The notes: a model not told the origin generated them from the letters alone. A stretch of DNA of 64,000 nt from CBDCVN01 sp965223585 (GCA_965223585.1 CBDCWW010000008.1:62001-126000); one strand, 5' to 3'. Numbered from the stretch's first letter, positions 43,738 through 53,851 are shown. Numbers and translations are program-made.

Positions 43738-45791
43738 TGTACACTTACTACCTCACTAGGGTGTTTTATATAGTGATTAGCAAGTTGACTAATATGTACT
43801 AGCCCATCTTGATGTACACCCACATCCACAAATGCTCCAAAATTTGTGATGTTAGTGATTATGCCCGGTAGGGTCATGCCTTCTTTTAAATCCTCGAGCT
43901 TATCCACATCTTGCGCAAAACTAAATTGTTCAAAATTTTCACGGGGGTCACGACCGGGTTTCTCGAGTTCTAGCATTATATCTGTTAAGGTTGGCATTCC
44001 TACTGTAGATGTGATATAAGTTTCAAGATTGATTTGCTGTCTTAAAGTCTTTTCTTGCATAAGTTCTGTGATCTTTACACCTGAATCAGTAGCCATTTTC
44101 TCTACTACATCATAACTTTCTGGGTGTACGCTGCTGGTATCAAGTGGATGTTCCCCATCACGAATGCGAAGAAATCCAGCTGCTTGCTCAAAAGCCTTTG
44201 CTCCTAGCCTAGGAACCTCTGTAAATTGTACTCTCGTTTTAAAAGGTCCTTTTTGACTACGGTAATCTATAATATTTTGTGCTAAAGCTGGCCCAAGCCC
44301 AGATACATACATTAAAAGCTGCTTACTAGCTGTGTTAACGTCTACGCCCACAGCATTTACACAACTTATTACAGTATCATCTAAGCTTTGTTTTAACTTG
44401 TTTTGATCAACATCATGTTGGTACTGCCCAACACCTATAGATTTTGGGTCTATCTTTACAAGTTCTGCTAAAGGGTCCATAAGACGCCGACCTATAGAGA
44501 TTGCCCCCCTAACTGTTACATCATGGTCTGGGAATTCTACTCGAGCTACTTCAGAAACAGAATAAATAGAGGCTCCACTCTCGTTGACCATAACAACTTG
44601 TGTAGGTAACTGTAAAGATTGGATGAAGCGCTCTGTTTGACGGCTAGCAGTGCCATTGCCAATGGCAATTACTTCAATTTTATGCTTCCTGACTAATTTC
44701 TCAATGGTATTTTGAGATTCCCTTTTTAGTTTTTGTGGGTGGTTGGGGAAAATTGTAGTGTGTTCTAATAGCTGGCCTTGCTGGTCAAGACAAACTACTT
44801 TACAGCCTGTTCTAAAGCCGGGGTCAATTGCCAAAACTCTTTTTTCCCCTATAGGTGCTGCTAGTAATAATTGACGAAGATTATCAGCAAATACTTTAAT
44901 GGCCCCAATATCAGCTTTTTCTTTGCTAATTTTACGTATCTCTGTTTCCATAGAAGGTGCTAAAAGTCGTTTATAGCTGTCATGCAAAGCTAGTTTAACT
45001 TGCTCAGTGCTGGCACTGTTTCCTTTTAAGAAGCAGCGCTCTAGACGATAAAGAGCCACCTCTGGTTCAGGTCTAATGGTAACAGAAAGAATCTTTTCGT
45101 TTTCAGCTCGCAGTATAGCTAATAGGCGATGTGATGGCATCTTGCTTAATAATTCTTGCCAATCAAAATAATCTTTATACTTGTTGCCTTCTTGCTCTTT
45201 ACCTTTGATTATCTTGGCATTGAGGACGCCTCTACGCAGAAACAGATCCCTCATTTCTTCTCGAGCCCCCTTATCCTCACTAATAAGCTCAGCAATAATA
45301 TCTCGTGCACCTTGCAAAGCTGCTTCTATATCAGGTACATCTTTGGTTTCATCTACATACTTTTGAGTTTCTAGGTTAGGATCAAATTGAGGTTTTTGCT
45401 CCATTAATTGTTTCGCTAAAGGTTCTAGTCCTCGGTCTCGAGCTATCGTAGCCCGCGTGCGACGTCTAGGTTTATAGGGCAGGTATAAATCCTCTAATGC
45501 TGAAAGTGTATTAGCTGCAGCAAGGTTTTTTCGTAATTCAGCAGTAAGCAACTCACGCTCTGCTAAAGACTTTATAATGCTTTCACGACGCTGATCTAGT
45601 TGCTGGAGCTGCTCCGCTCGGTCACGAATAGTGGTCAATTGCACTTCATCTAGACTTCCTGTTGCTTCTTTACGATAGCGTGCAATAAAAGGAATAGTAG
45701 CGCCTTCAGTTAGCAAAGTAAGGCTACTAGTAACCTGCTCAGGAGTTATCTTAAGCTCTTTAGCAATGATGTTTTGGTGTGAAGAAGGCAT
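43668..45791 (-). CDS. tex: Tex family transcription accessory / S1 RNA-binding protein
   Basis: A 707-residue protein matching Tex in length and order: N-terminal helical region (IPFIARYRKEATGSLDEVQL, LYLPYKPRRRTRATIARDRG), YqgF/RNase H-like domain (KRVLAIDPGFRTGCKVVCLD near residue 320), helix-hairpin-helix region (SGLGPALAQNIIDYRSQKGP) and a C-terminal S1 domain (GIITNITNFGAFVDVGVHQD near 640). Tex binds nucleic acid and is linked to transcription; it is widespread and highly conserved. It is followed on the minus strand by 3 bases upstream to metG, suggesting one transcript metG-tex. The ATG at 45791 is well placed. Confidence 0.93.
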   Translation of the reverse strand: MPSSHQNIIAKELKITPEQVTSSLTLLTEGATIPFIARYRKEATGSLDEVQLTTIRDRAEQLQQLDQRRESIIKSLAERELLTAELRKNLAAANTLSALEDLYLPYKPRRRTRATIARDRGLEPLAKQLMEQKPQFDPNLETQKYVDETKDVPDIEAALQGARDIIAELISEDKGAREEMRDLFLRRGVLNAKIIKGKEQEGNKYKDYFDWQELLSKMPSHRLLAILRAENEKILSVTIRPEPEVALYRLERCFLKGNSASTEQVKLALHDSYKRLLAPSMETEIRKISKEKADIGAIKVFADNLRQLLLAAPIGEKRVLAIDPGFRTGCKVVCLDQQGQLLEHTTIFPNHPQKLKRESQNTIEKLVRKHKIEVIAIGNGTASRQTERFIQSLQLPTQVVMVNESGASIYSVSEVARVEFPDHDVTVRGAISIGRRLMDPLAELVKIDPKSIGVGQYQHDVDQNKLKQSLDDTVISCVNAVGVDVNTASKQLLMYVSGLGPALAQNIIDYRSQKGPFKTRVQFTEVPRLGAKAFEQAAGFLRIRDGEHPLDTSSVHPESYDVVEKMATDSGVKITELMQEKTLRQQINLETYITSTVGMPTLTDIMLELEKPGRDPRENFEQFSFAQDVDKLEDLKEGMTLPGIITNITNFGAFVDVGVHQDGLVHISQLANHYIKHPSEVVSVHQKVQARVLSVDIERKRISLSII

Positions 45792-45794
45792 GTT

Positions 45795-47693
45795 TTACCT
45801 CACCTCGCTGCCACTAGCAATGTCTCTATCAAGGGTTGAGACTGTTAGATTACTGTCTTTATCTTCAGCTGCTAGAATCATGCCTTGCGACAAAATACCA
45901 CGTAGTTTTACAGGTTTTAAGTTGGTTACAATTATAACTTTCTTACCTAGCATTTCTTCTGCCTTATACCACTTACGAATCCCCGAAACAATAGTGCGCT
46001 CTTCAGGTCCTAGCCTTACAGTTAGTACCAAAAGTTTATCTGCTTTAGGATGGTTTTCACATTTGATTATTTCTGCAACGCGTAAATCTAGCTTAGCAAA
46101 GTCATCAATACTAACTTCAGGCTTATATTCTAAAACTTCTTCTGTAAGTGTTAAAGAGGCATTCAATGCTGTCAAGTCTACTTTGGGGAAAAGTGATTGG
46201 CCTTGTGCTGTTTTTGTGCCAGCTGGTGTTAAACCCCATTTACCTACATCAGCTAAGCTATAATTATTCTCTAAACCAAGTTGCTTAAGAAGTTCCTTAG
46301 TTTTACTAGGCATAAAAGGTGATAATGCAATAGCAGCACAGCGTAAGGCTTCGGTGCAGTTATAAAGTACAGTGTTTAAACGTTCAGACTTAGTTTCATC
46401 CTTAGCAAGTTGCCAAGGTTTGTTGTCGGCTATATATTTATTGGCTAGTCTTATGGACTCGAGCACTTTCTCAATAGCCCTATCAAAGTGTAAATTATCA
46501 AAATGATCGATTAAAACTTCAGGCAAAGCTGAAAATGCTGCTATTAAATCCTCATCAGCCGTAGTTTTCTCATTGCTAGCAGGTATTACACCATCACAAT
46601 ATTTTCCTAGCATACCTAGAGTCCGTTGCAAAAGATTACCAAGGTCATTAGCTAAATCAGCATTAATACGTTGAGCCAGTGCCACCTCGCTAAAAGTAGC
46701 ATCTATACCAAAACTCATATCTCTTAAAAGAAAGTATCTAAAGGCATCATTACCGTACTTATCTTTGAGGTCTAAAGGTTTAATAACATTACCCTTAGAT
46801 TTGCTCATTTTTCCTTCGTCAGTGAGCCAATAACCGTGCACATTAAGATGCTTATAAAGGGGTAAACCAGCACTTTTCAACATAGTAGGCCAGAAGATCC
46901 CATGTGGTTTTAAAATATCTTTAGCTATGAAGTGCTGAGTGTGCTGCCAATAATGCTCATCTAGGTTTTTGCTTTTTAAGGCTGAATAGTAGTTAATAAG
47001 CGCATCGAACCATACATAGGTGACATGTGTTTCATCCCAAGGCAAGGGTATACCCCAAGGCACACGCTCTTTTGAGCGGCTAATAGAAAGATCACCTAGT
47101 GGCTCACGTAACATTCCCAGCACTTCATTACGGTAGCGCTCGGGGCGAATAAAATCTGGATTATCCTCTAAAAATTCCCTAAGCCAAGGGCGGTACTTTT
47201 CCATACGAAAAAAGTAATTTTCTTCACTACGATACTCTAATGGTATGTCGTGCTGAGGACACTTACCATTGACTAATTCTTTTTCAGTGTAGTAACGTTC
47301 ACAGCCCACACAATAAAGACCGGGGTATTCGCCTAAGAAGATATCACCATTTTCATAGACTCGCTCTAAAATCTCATGCACCACTTTCCTATGGCGTTCC
47401 TCAGTAGTACGAATGAAATCATTGTAGCTAATGTCTAAAGAGTTCCAAGTTTGGCGAAATTTATTAGCAATTTTATCAGTATAGGCTTGTGGGCTTAAAC
47501 CTGCATCATCAGCAGCTTTTTGTATTTTCTCGCCGTGCTCGTCTGTGCCCGTCAAAAAGTAAGTATCATCACCTTTTAGATGGTAAAAACGTGTTACTAC
47601 ATCAACCAGTGTTGTAGTGTAAGCATGTCCTATATGAGGCTCAGCATTAACGTAAAAAATAGGTGTTGTGGCGTAAAAGATATTGTTATTCAC
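45795..47693 (-). CDS. metG: Methionyl-tRNA synthetase
   Basis: A ~632-residue class I synthetase that charges tRNA-Met. HIGH-type motif AEPHIGHAYTTTLVDVV is near residue 15-31, the zinc-knuckle region CVGCERYYTEKELVNGKCPQ near 128-147, and KMSKSKGNVIK near 296-306. The C-terminal tRNA-binding (EMAP II-like) domain from about 535 contains LDLRVAEIIKCENHPKADKL and GIRKWYKAEEMLGKKVIIVT. I use the GTG at 47693 (preceded by GGAAGGAAAGA); a longer frame to 47726 adds 11 residues. It is 3 bases from tex and in the same orientation. Confidence 0.95.
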   Translation of the reverse strand: MNNNIFYATTPIFYVNAEPHIGHAYTTTLVDVVTRFYHLKGDDTYFLTGTDEHGEKIQKAADDAGLSPQAYTDKIANKFRQTWNSLDISYNDFIRTTEERHRKVVHEILERVYENGDIFLGEYPGLYCVGCERYYTEKELVNGKCPQHDIPLEYRSEENYFFRMEKYRPWLREFLEDNPDFIRPERYRNEVLGMLREPLGDLSISRSKERVPWGIPLPWDETHVTYVWFDALINYYSALKSKNLDEHYWQHTQHFIAKDILKPHGIFWPTMLKSAGLPLYKHLNVHGYWLTDEGKMSKSKGNVIKPLDLKDKYGNDAFRYFLLRDMSFGIDATFSEVALAQRINADLANDLGNLLQRTLGMLGKYCDGVIPASNEKTTADEDLIAAFSALPEVLIDHFDNLHFDRAIEKVLESIRLANKYIADNKPWQLAKDETKSERLNTVLYNCTEALRCAAIALSPFMPSKTKELLKQLGLENNYSLADVGKWGLTPAGTKTAQGQSLFPKVDLTALNASLTLTEEVLEYKPEVSIDDFAKLDLRVAEIIKCENHPKADKLLVLTVRLGPEERTIVSGIRKWYKAEEMLGKKVIIVTNLKPVKLRGILSQGMILAAEDKDSNLTVSTLDRDIASGSEVR

Positions 47694-47832
47694 TCTTTCC
47701 TTCCAAGGCCGTACTTTAGTCAACAATCAATGAATATAAAACAAAAATAAGGCATTAATACAGTACAGCGCAAGAACCATTATCTTTATTTTGTCATTTT
47801 TATTGTTACAGCGCAATGTAACTAAAAGTACC

Positions 47833-47953
47833 TTTTAGTTATTTCATAATCTTGTAAGAACACATTGTGTTAAATTACTTATATATAGTGAGTGAGTATT
47901 TTTAGTCATTTCATAATTTTGTGGCGGTACCTTATGTTAAATTACTTACATAT
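47833..47953 (+). repeat. Direct duplication upstream of the protein kinase gene
   Basis: About 53 bases at 47833-47885 (TTTTAGTTATTTCATAATCT...) are repeated with differences at 47900-47953. The duplication carries the DNA immediately before the kinase start and may have duplicated a promoter or regulatory site. Confidence 0.55.
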
Positions 47954-48710
47954 GTTGACACCTGTTCGCACCATCGCTAACCACGGACCTGTGCTAATCG
48001 AGTTGGCGCAGTGGCAAGACCAGTTAGTGGTGGTCAAACGTTTAAGGGGTAATTCTGCTCTGCTCGAGGAACGCTTCTTAAGAGAAGGGGAAGTAGCTCA
48101 GAAGCTTACCCATCAAAATATAGTTCCTTTATTATCTATTGAAGAAAAGGCACTGATTTATGCTTATGAAAAAGGTGTCTCTCTAGCTGAAATCATTGAT
48201 GAGGCTTTACCCAGTTCTAAAAGAGCCTTAGAAATACTCAGCGATATTTTAAGTGCGCTTGCTTATGCTCATGAGAAAGGCATCATTCACTGTGATGTAA
48301 AACCTTCAAACATTATAATTGCTCCTGATGGCACAGCCTTACTAACAGATTTTGGCTTTGCCAAAGATCTGGATTTAACTAGCATAACTTTACAAGGTAC
48401 TATGCTAGGTACACCTAATTATATGGCCCCAGAACAGTTTAAAGGAAAGCGTACTGATCCACGGAGTGATATTTATAGTGTTGGAGCAGTGCTTTATCAT
48501 ATGCTTACTGGCATACCTCCTTATGGTAGACAAGTACTACGTTTCTTGATAGGCGATGATAGCATCCCTTTAAACAAATCACTTTTTGAAAACAGTCCTG
48601 TGCTTGAAATTGTTTCTAAATCACTGGCCCACAAGTCAGAAGATCGTTACCAATCTGCAGTAGAAATGCGTGAGGAAGTTGAGAGAGTAAAACAGCAGTT
48701 AAGTGCTTAG
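47952..48710 (+). CDS. Serine/threonine protein kinase (Hanks type)
   Basis: A ~252-residue single-domain soluble kinase. Visible parts are the VAIK-like lysine in LVVVKRL (about residue 28), catalytic loop IHCDVKPSNIII (Asp near 115), DFGFAKD (about 133), activation-loop LGTPNYMAPEQFKGKRTDPR, and the DIYSVGAVLYHMLTGIPPYG helix F region. The residue before the catalytic Asp is Cys, not Arg, so it is a non-RD kinase, and the N-lobe lacks a clear glycine-rich loop (ANHGPVLIELA). No membrane or sensory domain follows. I use ATG 47952 because the preceding sequence is a DNA duplication; an ATG at 47934 is possible. Confidence 0.8.
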   Translation: MLTPVRTIANHGPVLIELAQWQDQLVVVKRLRGNSALLEERFLREGEVAQKLTHQNIVPLLSIEEKALIYAYEKGVSLAEIIDEALPSSKRALEILSDILSALAYAHEKGIIHCDVKPSNIIIAPDGTALLTDFGFAKDLDLTSITLQGTMLGTPNYMAPEQFKGKRTDPRSDIYSVGAVLYHMLTGIPPYGRQVLRFLIGDDSIPLNKSLFENSPVLEIVSKSLAHKSEDRYQSAVEMREEVERVKQQLSA

Positions 48711-48755
48711 CTAAGCATTAAAATCATTCTATTAACTACTAATAACTTTTAATTA

Positions 48756-49583
48756 CTATCTTCTGGATAAGAAAACCTCTTTATCACTTTTTGGTAGTAG
48801 GTTTTGTGCTCGAGCACGCTCAAAAAGTTCTATAACTGAACGCTCTCCAATATCCCCTACATCAAAAGAATAATTATTGACATAAAGGTCAATATGTTTT
48901 TGCCTTACCTCTGCTGACATTTCTTGGGCATGTTTAGCTATATAGGGTTCAACTTCTTTGCTATGTTCATAGCTGTACTGCAAACTTTCCCTTAGAGCTT
49001 CTTCAAGTTTATAGAGTAACTCGTCTGGCAATTTGCGTTTTGCTACAATGCCTCCTAAAGGTAAAAGTAAGCCCGTTTTTTCTTCCCACCACTCGCCAAG
49101 ATCAAGGTATTTTTTTAAACCATATTTGCTGTAGGTAAAGCGGGATTCGTGAATTATTAGTCCAGCGTCTACTTCTGCTCGAGCCACTGCTGGCATTATT
49201 TCATCATAGCGGTAATTAACTGTAATAATATCATCTGGTTGGGAAAGTTTTAAGAGTAAATTGGCTGTAGTAAGACCACCCGGAATAGCCACTTTTTTCC
49301 CTGACAGGGAATGTAATTTGTCTTTACTAACAATAAGTGGTCCTACTCCTTTACCAAGTGCTCCTCCACTGTGAAGCATCACATAATCTTCCAAAAGGTA
49401 GGCATAGGCGTGGTAACTAACTTTACTAATGTCTAATTCTTTTTGTTTAGCTAATTGATTTAGGGCCTCAACATCATCTAGTACTATCTGCCAATTAATT
49501 TCAGGCACAACTTTATTATGTGCTAAGGCATAAAAAATAAAGCAGTCGTTTGGACAAGGGGAATAACCAAGAGAAAGCTCCAT
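48756..49583 (-). CDS. mqnD: 1,4-dihydroxy-6-naphthoate synthase (futalosine menaquinone pathway)
   Basis: A 275-residue enzyme of the MqnA/MqnD periplasmic-binding-like fold. The N-terminus LSLGYSPCPNDCFIFYALAH is diagnostic of MqnD, followed by DISKVSYHAYAYL, HSGGALGKGVGPLIVSK and AGLIIHESRFTYSKYGLKKY. It converts cyclic dehypoxanthine futalosine to dihydroxynaphthoate in the alternative menaquinone pathway used by Thermus-Deinococcus, Helicobacter, Streptomyces and others. No other mqn genes are visible in the window. It diverges from the protease gene at 49620 with only 36 bases between starts, so the two share a promoter region. Confidence 0.93.
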   Translation of the reverse strand: MELSLGYSPCPNDCFIFYALAHNKVVPEINWQIVLDDVEALNQLAKQKELDISKVSYHAYAYLLEDYVMLHSGGALGKGVGPLIVSKDKLHSLSGKKVAIPGGLTTANLLLKLSQPDDIITVNYRYDEIMPAVARAEVDAGLIIHESRFTYSKYGLKKYLDLGEWWEEKTGLLLPLGGIVAKRKLPDELLYKLEEALRESLQYSYEHSKEVEPYIAKHAQEMSAEVRQKHIDLYVNNYSFDVGDIGERSVIELFERARAQNLLPKSDKEVFLSRR

Positions 49584-49619
49584 GATTTTAGTTTAGCCTT
49601 TTTGTTATCATAAAACTTA

Positions 49620-50264
49620 ATGTTGGAATTTGGTTTATTACGCATTACTAAAGAAGATAGAACTATTGTTGGTACAGGTTTCTTGGTGTCCAAGACCCAT
49701 GTGTTCACCTGTGCTCATGTGGTATGTGCTGCTCTAGAAATAGATGCTGCTACTAAAATTCCTCCTGATAGGACAGTAAGACTTAATTTCCCGTTTTTCC
49801 CCGGTAACCCAAAGCACCGTGCGCAAGTAGAAGTTTGGTATCCTGCAAAAGATCAAATGGTTTTAGGTGAACTAGATAACATAGCAGTTTTACGTTTAGA
49901 GTCAAGTATTGATGAAGAAGGTTTTTTTCCCAAAAATGCACAACCACTTCAACTTATCACTGATGAAAACAATATAACGGGTAGATTCAAGGCTTGTGGT
50001 TTCCCAAATGGTTCTGACTACGGGGCAACAGTAGAGGTCAATTTATCAGATGATCCCAAAACTCAGGGTTGGTTACAAGTAAGTGCTTTTCTACAAAGCC
50101 AAGCTAGAGTTAAGGGTTTTAGCGGCGCACCTGTGTGGAGCGAAAGTTTGCATAAAGCAATTGGTATGATGGTGGCTAGTAGAAGTGAAGTACAGGATAA
50201 AGGCAGTGCCTATATGATTCCTGCAAACTTGTTACACAGAGCTTTTCCTCTAAATAACCTATAG
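49620..50264 (+). CDS. Trypsin-like serine protease
   Basis: A 214-residue chymotrypsin-fold protein without signal peptide. The catalytic triad is visible: His in VFTCAHVV (about residue 32), Asp in LDNIAVLRL (about 86), and Ser in KGFSGAPVW (about 167). It lacks PDZ and TPR domains, so it is shorter than DegP/HtrA proteins. Such single-domain cytoplasmic trypsin-like proteins are often effectors in conflict or signalling systems, but no partner is adjacent here. It is divergently transcribed from mqnD. Confidence 0.8.
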   Translation: MLEFGLLRITKEDRTIVGTGFLVSKTHVFTCAHVVCAALEIDAATKIPPDRTVRLNFPFFPGNPKHRAQVEVWYPAKDQMVLGELDNIAVLRLESSIDEEGFFPKNAQPLQLITDENNITGRFKACGFPNGSDYGATVEVNLSDDPKTQGWLQVSAFLQSQARVKGFSGAPVWSESLHKAIGMMVASRSEVQDKGSAYMIPANLLHRAFPLNNL

Positions 50265-50431
50265 AAGCTAGCTGCACAAGTACCCCACAAGACCTGCTTA
50301 GCATACATACAACAGACTAAGCTAGGCCAAATCTGTACATAATAAGCTTCATGAAGTAAGCTAAGGCTAGAAATTAGGTCAAAGCAAAAAAACCTTTGGC
50401 ATAACTATAAAATTTGTAAGGAGTAAATACA

Positions 50432-52201
50432 ATGAGGAAGATTTTCTACTTTTGCTTAGTACTTTACCTCATTATTGTGGGTCAATGTGTATTAGCCCAG
50501 CTCAATTATACTTTTGAAGTAACTAATTCCCAAGGGGAGCCCTTGTCAGATATTGTTGATGGCAATATAGTTCGTTTAAGTCTAAATGTAGATGAGCCTG
50601 TACAGCAAGCACAAAGGATATTATTTACACTCGAGCCCCAAGGCAAGGAACTTGGTGAGTGCAACATTCCAATAAATGGCAGTGGATGTTTAAGTAATGA
50701 GGTCTCGAGCTTAAATTGGTTTTGGTCACTCAAAGAATCTCACTTGAAGGCAGCCACTAGCCAAGAAGATATTCTTTTAAGTCCTATAGTAGAACCTCGT
50801 CCTGTAGTACTTGTACATGGTTTTATTTCAACAGCATTTGTTTGGAGTTCTTACTTGGGTAACAATGGCTTCCTAGCTAATGCTGGCTTAAGGGGTTTTG
50901 CTGTTGGTGATGGACAAACACTTGGCCTAATGGACATGGGTAATCCCTTCCTACCTTATTCTCTAACAAAGACTATTGCCAAGAATGCTGAAGAGTTAGC
51001 TGAATATATTAGTGGTGTAATGACCTTGACAGGTGCAGAGAAAGTTGACCTTGTGGCGCATAGTATGGGTGGGCTTGTTAGCCGTTATTATCTTGATGAA
51101 ATTATGCAAGAACCCAATGTTACTCAACTCATTATGCTTGGTACGCCTAATGGCGGCTCAAACTGCTCAAACTTTCAAATTTACTTGAGAAAGTACCTTC
51201 CTGCAGCGTTAGAACTTACACCCTTTTATATTCAAAATTTCTTTAATCAAGAGATTACAGACAGACAGGATGTACCTTTTTTTCAAATTGCAGGTACACC
51301 CATTGAGTTTGGTCTTTCCTGTACTGGATTGCCTAATGATTCATTAGTAAGTCTTGCTAGTATCACAATGCTAACAACTCCCTTTGTGAAAGTCCCTCTT
51401 TTTCATATGGATTTGATCACGTCAGAGGAAACGTTTACAGATCTTATTTTAGAAAGGTTAATGAATGTTGAACCTCAACAAAACCTAGAGAGTTTGCCTG
51501 AAGGAAGTTTAGATTTTCGCAGTAGCACAGACTTACCTAGTCAGGCAACTCAGACTTTCTCAGGGCACGTTAACCCCGGTGGAGTTAAGAATGTTGATGT
51601 TCATTTGGATGAAGTTGCCACCGCTAACTTTGCTCTTTTTGATCCGTCTCACTCTTTAAAAGTCACTATGTACGGGATAGATGGTAGAGTAATTGAGCTT
51701 TCACCAGATCAGCATGAACTTATCGCTACTGGTGAGCCAACTACCTTAGTAAGTATGGAGCATAGCCTCGATAACCCTGATGCGGGACTTTGGAAAGTGA
51801 TTCTTGCAGCTACAGAAGACACTCCCCTAGAAGGCATTGATTATATGCTTTCAGTTGAGCTTGTTGGTGGGGCACAATTAGAAACAAGTGCATCACCTCT
51901 TTTATCAGAATTAGGTGAGAGTATTGAATTAGAGGCTACACTCGAGCTAAGTAAAACCTTACAGGATATAAACATCACTGCATTAATTCGTAGGCCCGGT
52001 GGCTCGAGTATGAATATCTTGCTTCAGGGTAGTAGTAGCAATACTAAGTCAATCACTTGGTCACCACAACAGTCGGGCTTATATGGTATTGATATTGTGG
52101 CAAAAGCAGTCACGGCTGATGGCTTAGTTGTTGAGCGTACTGACTTTCTAGTTGTAGATGTACAACCAAGCTCTTTAGCAGTGAGCCTAATAGAGAACTA
52201 G
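50432..52201 (+). CDS. Secreted alpha/beta-hydrolase (lipase/esterase)
   Basis: A 589-residue protein with signal peptide (IFYFCLVLYLIIVGQCVLAQ, cleavage near residue 22). The hydrolase domain (about 120-340) has the oxyanion strand PVVLVHGFISTAFVW and nucleophile elbow VDLVAHSMGGLVSRYY with Ser near 211; GTPNGGSNCSNF follows, as in PGAP1/LipA-type lipases. The His and Asp of the triad are probably around LVSLASITM to PLFHMDLI. The C-terminal ~220 residues look like extracellular beta-sandwich domains ending in QSGLYGIDIVAKA. It likely hydrolyses lipids or esters outside the cell. It is followed 29 bases later by the MFS exporter. Confidence 0.85.
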   Translation: MRKIFYFCLVLYLIIVGQCVLAQLNYTFEVTNSQGEPLSDIVDGNIVRLSLNVDEPVQQAQRILFTLEPQGKELGECNIPINGSGCLSNEVSSLNWFWSLKESHLKAATSQEDILLSPIVEPRPVVLVHGFISTAFVWSSYLGNNGFLANAGLRGFAVGDGQTLGLMDMGNPFLPYSLTKTIAKNAEELAEYISGVMTLTGAEKVDLVAHSMGGLVSRYYLDEIMQEPNVTQLIMLGTPNGGSNCSNFQIYLRKYLPAALELTPFYIQNFFNQEITDRQDVPFFQIAGTPIEFGLSCTGLPNDSLVSLASITMLTTPFVKVPLFHMDLITSEETFTDLILERLMNVEPQQNLESLPEGSLDFRSSTDLPSQATQTFSGHVNPGGVKNVDVHLDEVATANFALFDPSHSLKVTMYGIDGRVIELSPDQHELIATGEPTTLVSMEHSLDNPDAGLWKVILAATEDTPLEGIDYMLSVELVGGAQLETSASPLLSELGESIELEATLELSKTLQDINITALIRRPGGSSMNILLQGSSSNTKSITWSPQQSGLYGIDIVAKAVTADGLVVERTDFLVVDVQPSSLAVSLIEN

Positions 52202-52230
52202 CAAGGTACCTACTTACTTATAGCTTCTAC

Positions 52231-53670
52231 ATGAATCTTAAAAACAAAGATAAGGCCTATATTCTTATTGGCATCTTATTAGCCCTATTTTTAGGGGCTC
52301 TCGATCAAACCATTGTTGCCACGGCATTACCTAAAATAGTTGAGGATTTAGGTGGTTTTACTCGCTATACTTGGATAGCTACTTCTTACCTATTAGCCTC
52401 AACCATAATGGTGCCCATCTACGGCAAACTTGCCGATATGATCAGCCGCAAAAATATAGAACTCTTTGCAGTTAGCCTTTTTTTATTAGGATCATTCTTA
52501 TGTGGTTTTGCTGGTAAGTTTGGCTCATTACCTTTGCTAGGTGATGGCATGGGCCAATTAGTTTTTTTTAGAGCTATCCAAGGTTTAGGTGGTGCCGGAC
52601 TTTTCGCACTAACTTTTATAATTATAGCTGACCTTTATCCACCTAATGTAAGAGGTAAGTATCAAGGTTTTGTAGGAGCCACATTTGGCATAGCTAGCAT
52701 ATTGGGTCCTTTAGTGGGAGGTTTTCTTACAGATCATGGGGGCAGTCTTATTTCAGGTATTGAAGGTTGGCGTTGGATTTTTTATGTTAATTTGCCTTTT
52801 GGAGCAATTGCTCTGTGGTTTATATCAGCTAATATGCCCAAACTTAAACCCCCTGTAAACAAGCAAAAATTAGATTACCTTTCAGCTATACTGCTACTTA
52901 TTAGTCTTGTGCCTTTGGTGCTAGCTCTACAACTTGATAAAAATGATTATCCTTGGGGTTCTATAACCACCCTTTTACTTTTTTCTATAGCTACTATTAA
53001 TTTAACCCTGTTTGTAATACAAGCTTTAGGAAGTTCTAACCCTGTTTTAGATTTGAGTTTATTTAAAAACCAGATTTTCAGTAGAAGTAACGTAGCTCTT
53101 TTTTTCTTAGGTGCTTCTTTCTTAAATATGCTTTTTTTCCTACCACTTTTTATGGTTAACGTTCTTGGGGTTTCTGCTACTAAAGCTGGGATTAGCCTTA
53201 TTCCTCTTTCAATGGGTACCGTTTTTGGAGCCATTATTGGGGGACAGCTTATATCACTTATAGGGCGCTATCGCTTACTTATGCTTGTTGGGAATTTTAC
53301 TTTATTAGTAGGTACTTATTTGCTCTCGAGCATGAGCCCAGATATTAGCTATGCTAGGGCAACTTTCTACATGGTAATTTGTGGAGTTGGCCTAGGACCC
53401 TCTTTTCCACTTTATACTATAGCCATTCAAAATGCTGTTGATGTAAGCAGATTGGGCCAAGCAACTAGTACTAGTCAGTTTGCAAGACAAATAGGAGGCA
53501 CTATAGGTGTTGCTATTATGGGTACTGTGCTAGCTGCTATGCTTACTGCAACTGTTGAGGAGAACTTTGCAGCTGCTATTACTCGCATTTACTTTTATAC
53601 TATCTTTTTAGTAGGGACTGCTTGGCTTACTACCTTTTTTATTCCGGAGTTACCACTAAAAGCCTCTTAG
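52231..53670 (+). CDS. MFS transporter, DHA2 (EmrB/QacA-like) family
   Basis: A 479-residue membrane protein with about 14 hydrophobic segments. Family motifs are LDQTIVATALPKIVEDLGG at about residues 24-42, the loop 2-3 GKLADMISRKN near 65-75, RAIQGLGGAGLFALTFIIIA near 114-133, and the motif C region GPLVGGFLTDHGG near 155. DHA2 proteins export drugs or lipophilic compounds by proton antiport. It is 29 bases after the lipase gene and ends about 70 bases before the distal attC-like site of array 2, so it is the flanking chromosomal gene. Confidence 0.9.
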   Translation: MNLKNKDKAYILIGILLALFLGALDQTIVATALPKIVEDLGGFTRYTWIATSYLLASTIMVPIYGKLADMISRKNIELFAVSLFLLGSFLCGFAGKFGSLPLLGDGMGQLVFFRAIQGLGGAGLFALTFIIIADLYPPNVRGKYQGFVGATFGIASILGPLVGGFLTDHGGSLISGIEGWRWIFYVNLPFGAIALWFISANMPKLKPPVNKQKLDYLSAILLLISLVPLVLALQLDKNDYPWGSITTLLLFSIATINLTLFVIQALGSSNPVLDLSLFKNQIFSRSNVALFFLGASFLNMLFFLPLFMVNVLGVSATKAGISLIPLSMGTVFGAIIGGQLISLIGRYRLLMLVGNFTLLVGTYLLSSMSPDISYARATFYMVICGVGLGPSFPLYTIAIQNAVDVSRLGQATSTSQFARQIGGTIGVAIMGTVLAAMLTATVEENFAAAITRIYFYTIFLVGTAWLTTFFIPELPLKAS

Positions 53671-53737
53671 GGCAACCCTTTAAGCCTAATACAGCAACAA
53701 ACATATTTAAGTTGTTACTAAATAAGTCTTGAGCATG

Positions 53738-53847
53738 CTCTAATGGCACTAAGCTCAGGGGCGCTCACTTGTAGTACACCCTCTTGAATTAATTTCAAGG
53801 TTAATTGAGCCCCATGTGTGTGCATCACGCTGTAGCGCAAGTTGGAT
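53738..53847 (-). other. attC-like site F (slightly degenerate)
   Basis: 110 bases from CTCTAAT (AAC changed to AAT) to GTTGGAT. The inner arms AAGCTCAGGGGCGCTCAC and GTGTGTGCATCACGCTGTAG are clear. It is the distal end of array 2, 4 bases past the toxin stop. Confidence 0.78.
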
Positions 53848-53851
53848 TTTA

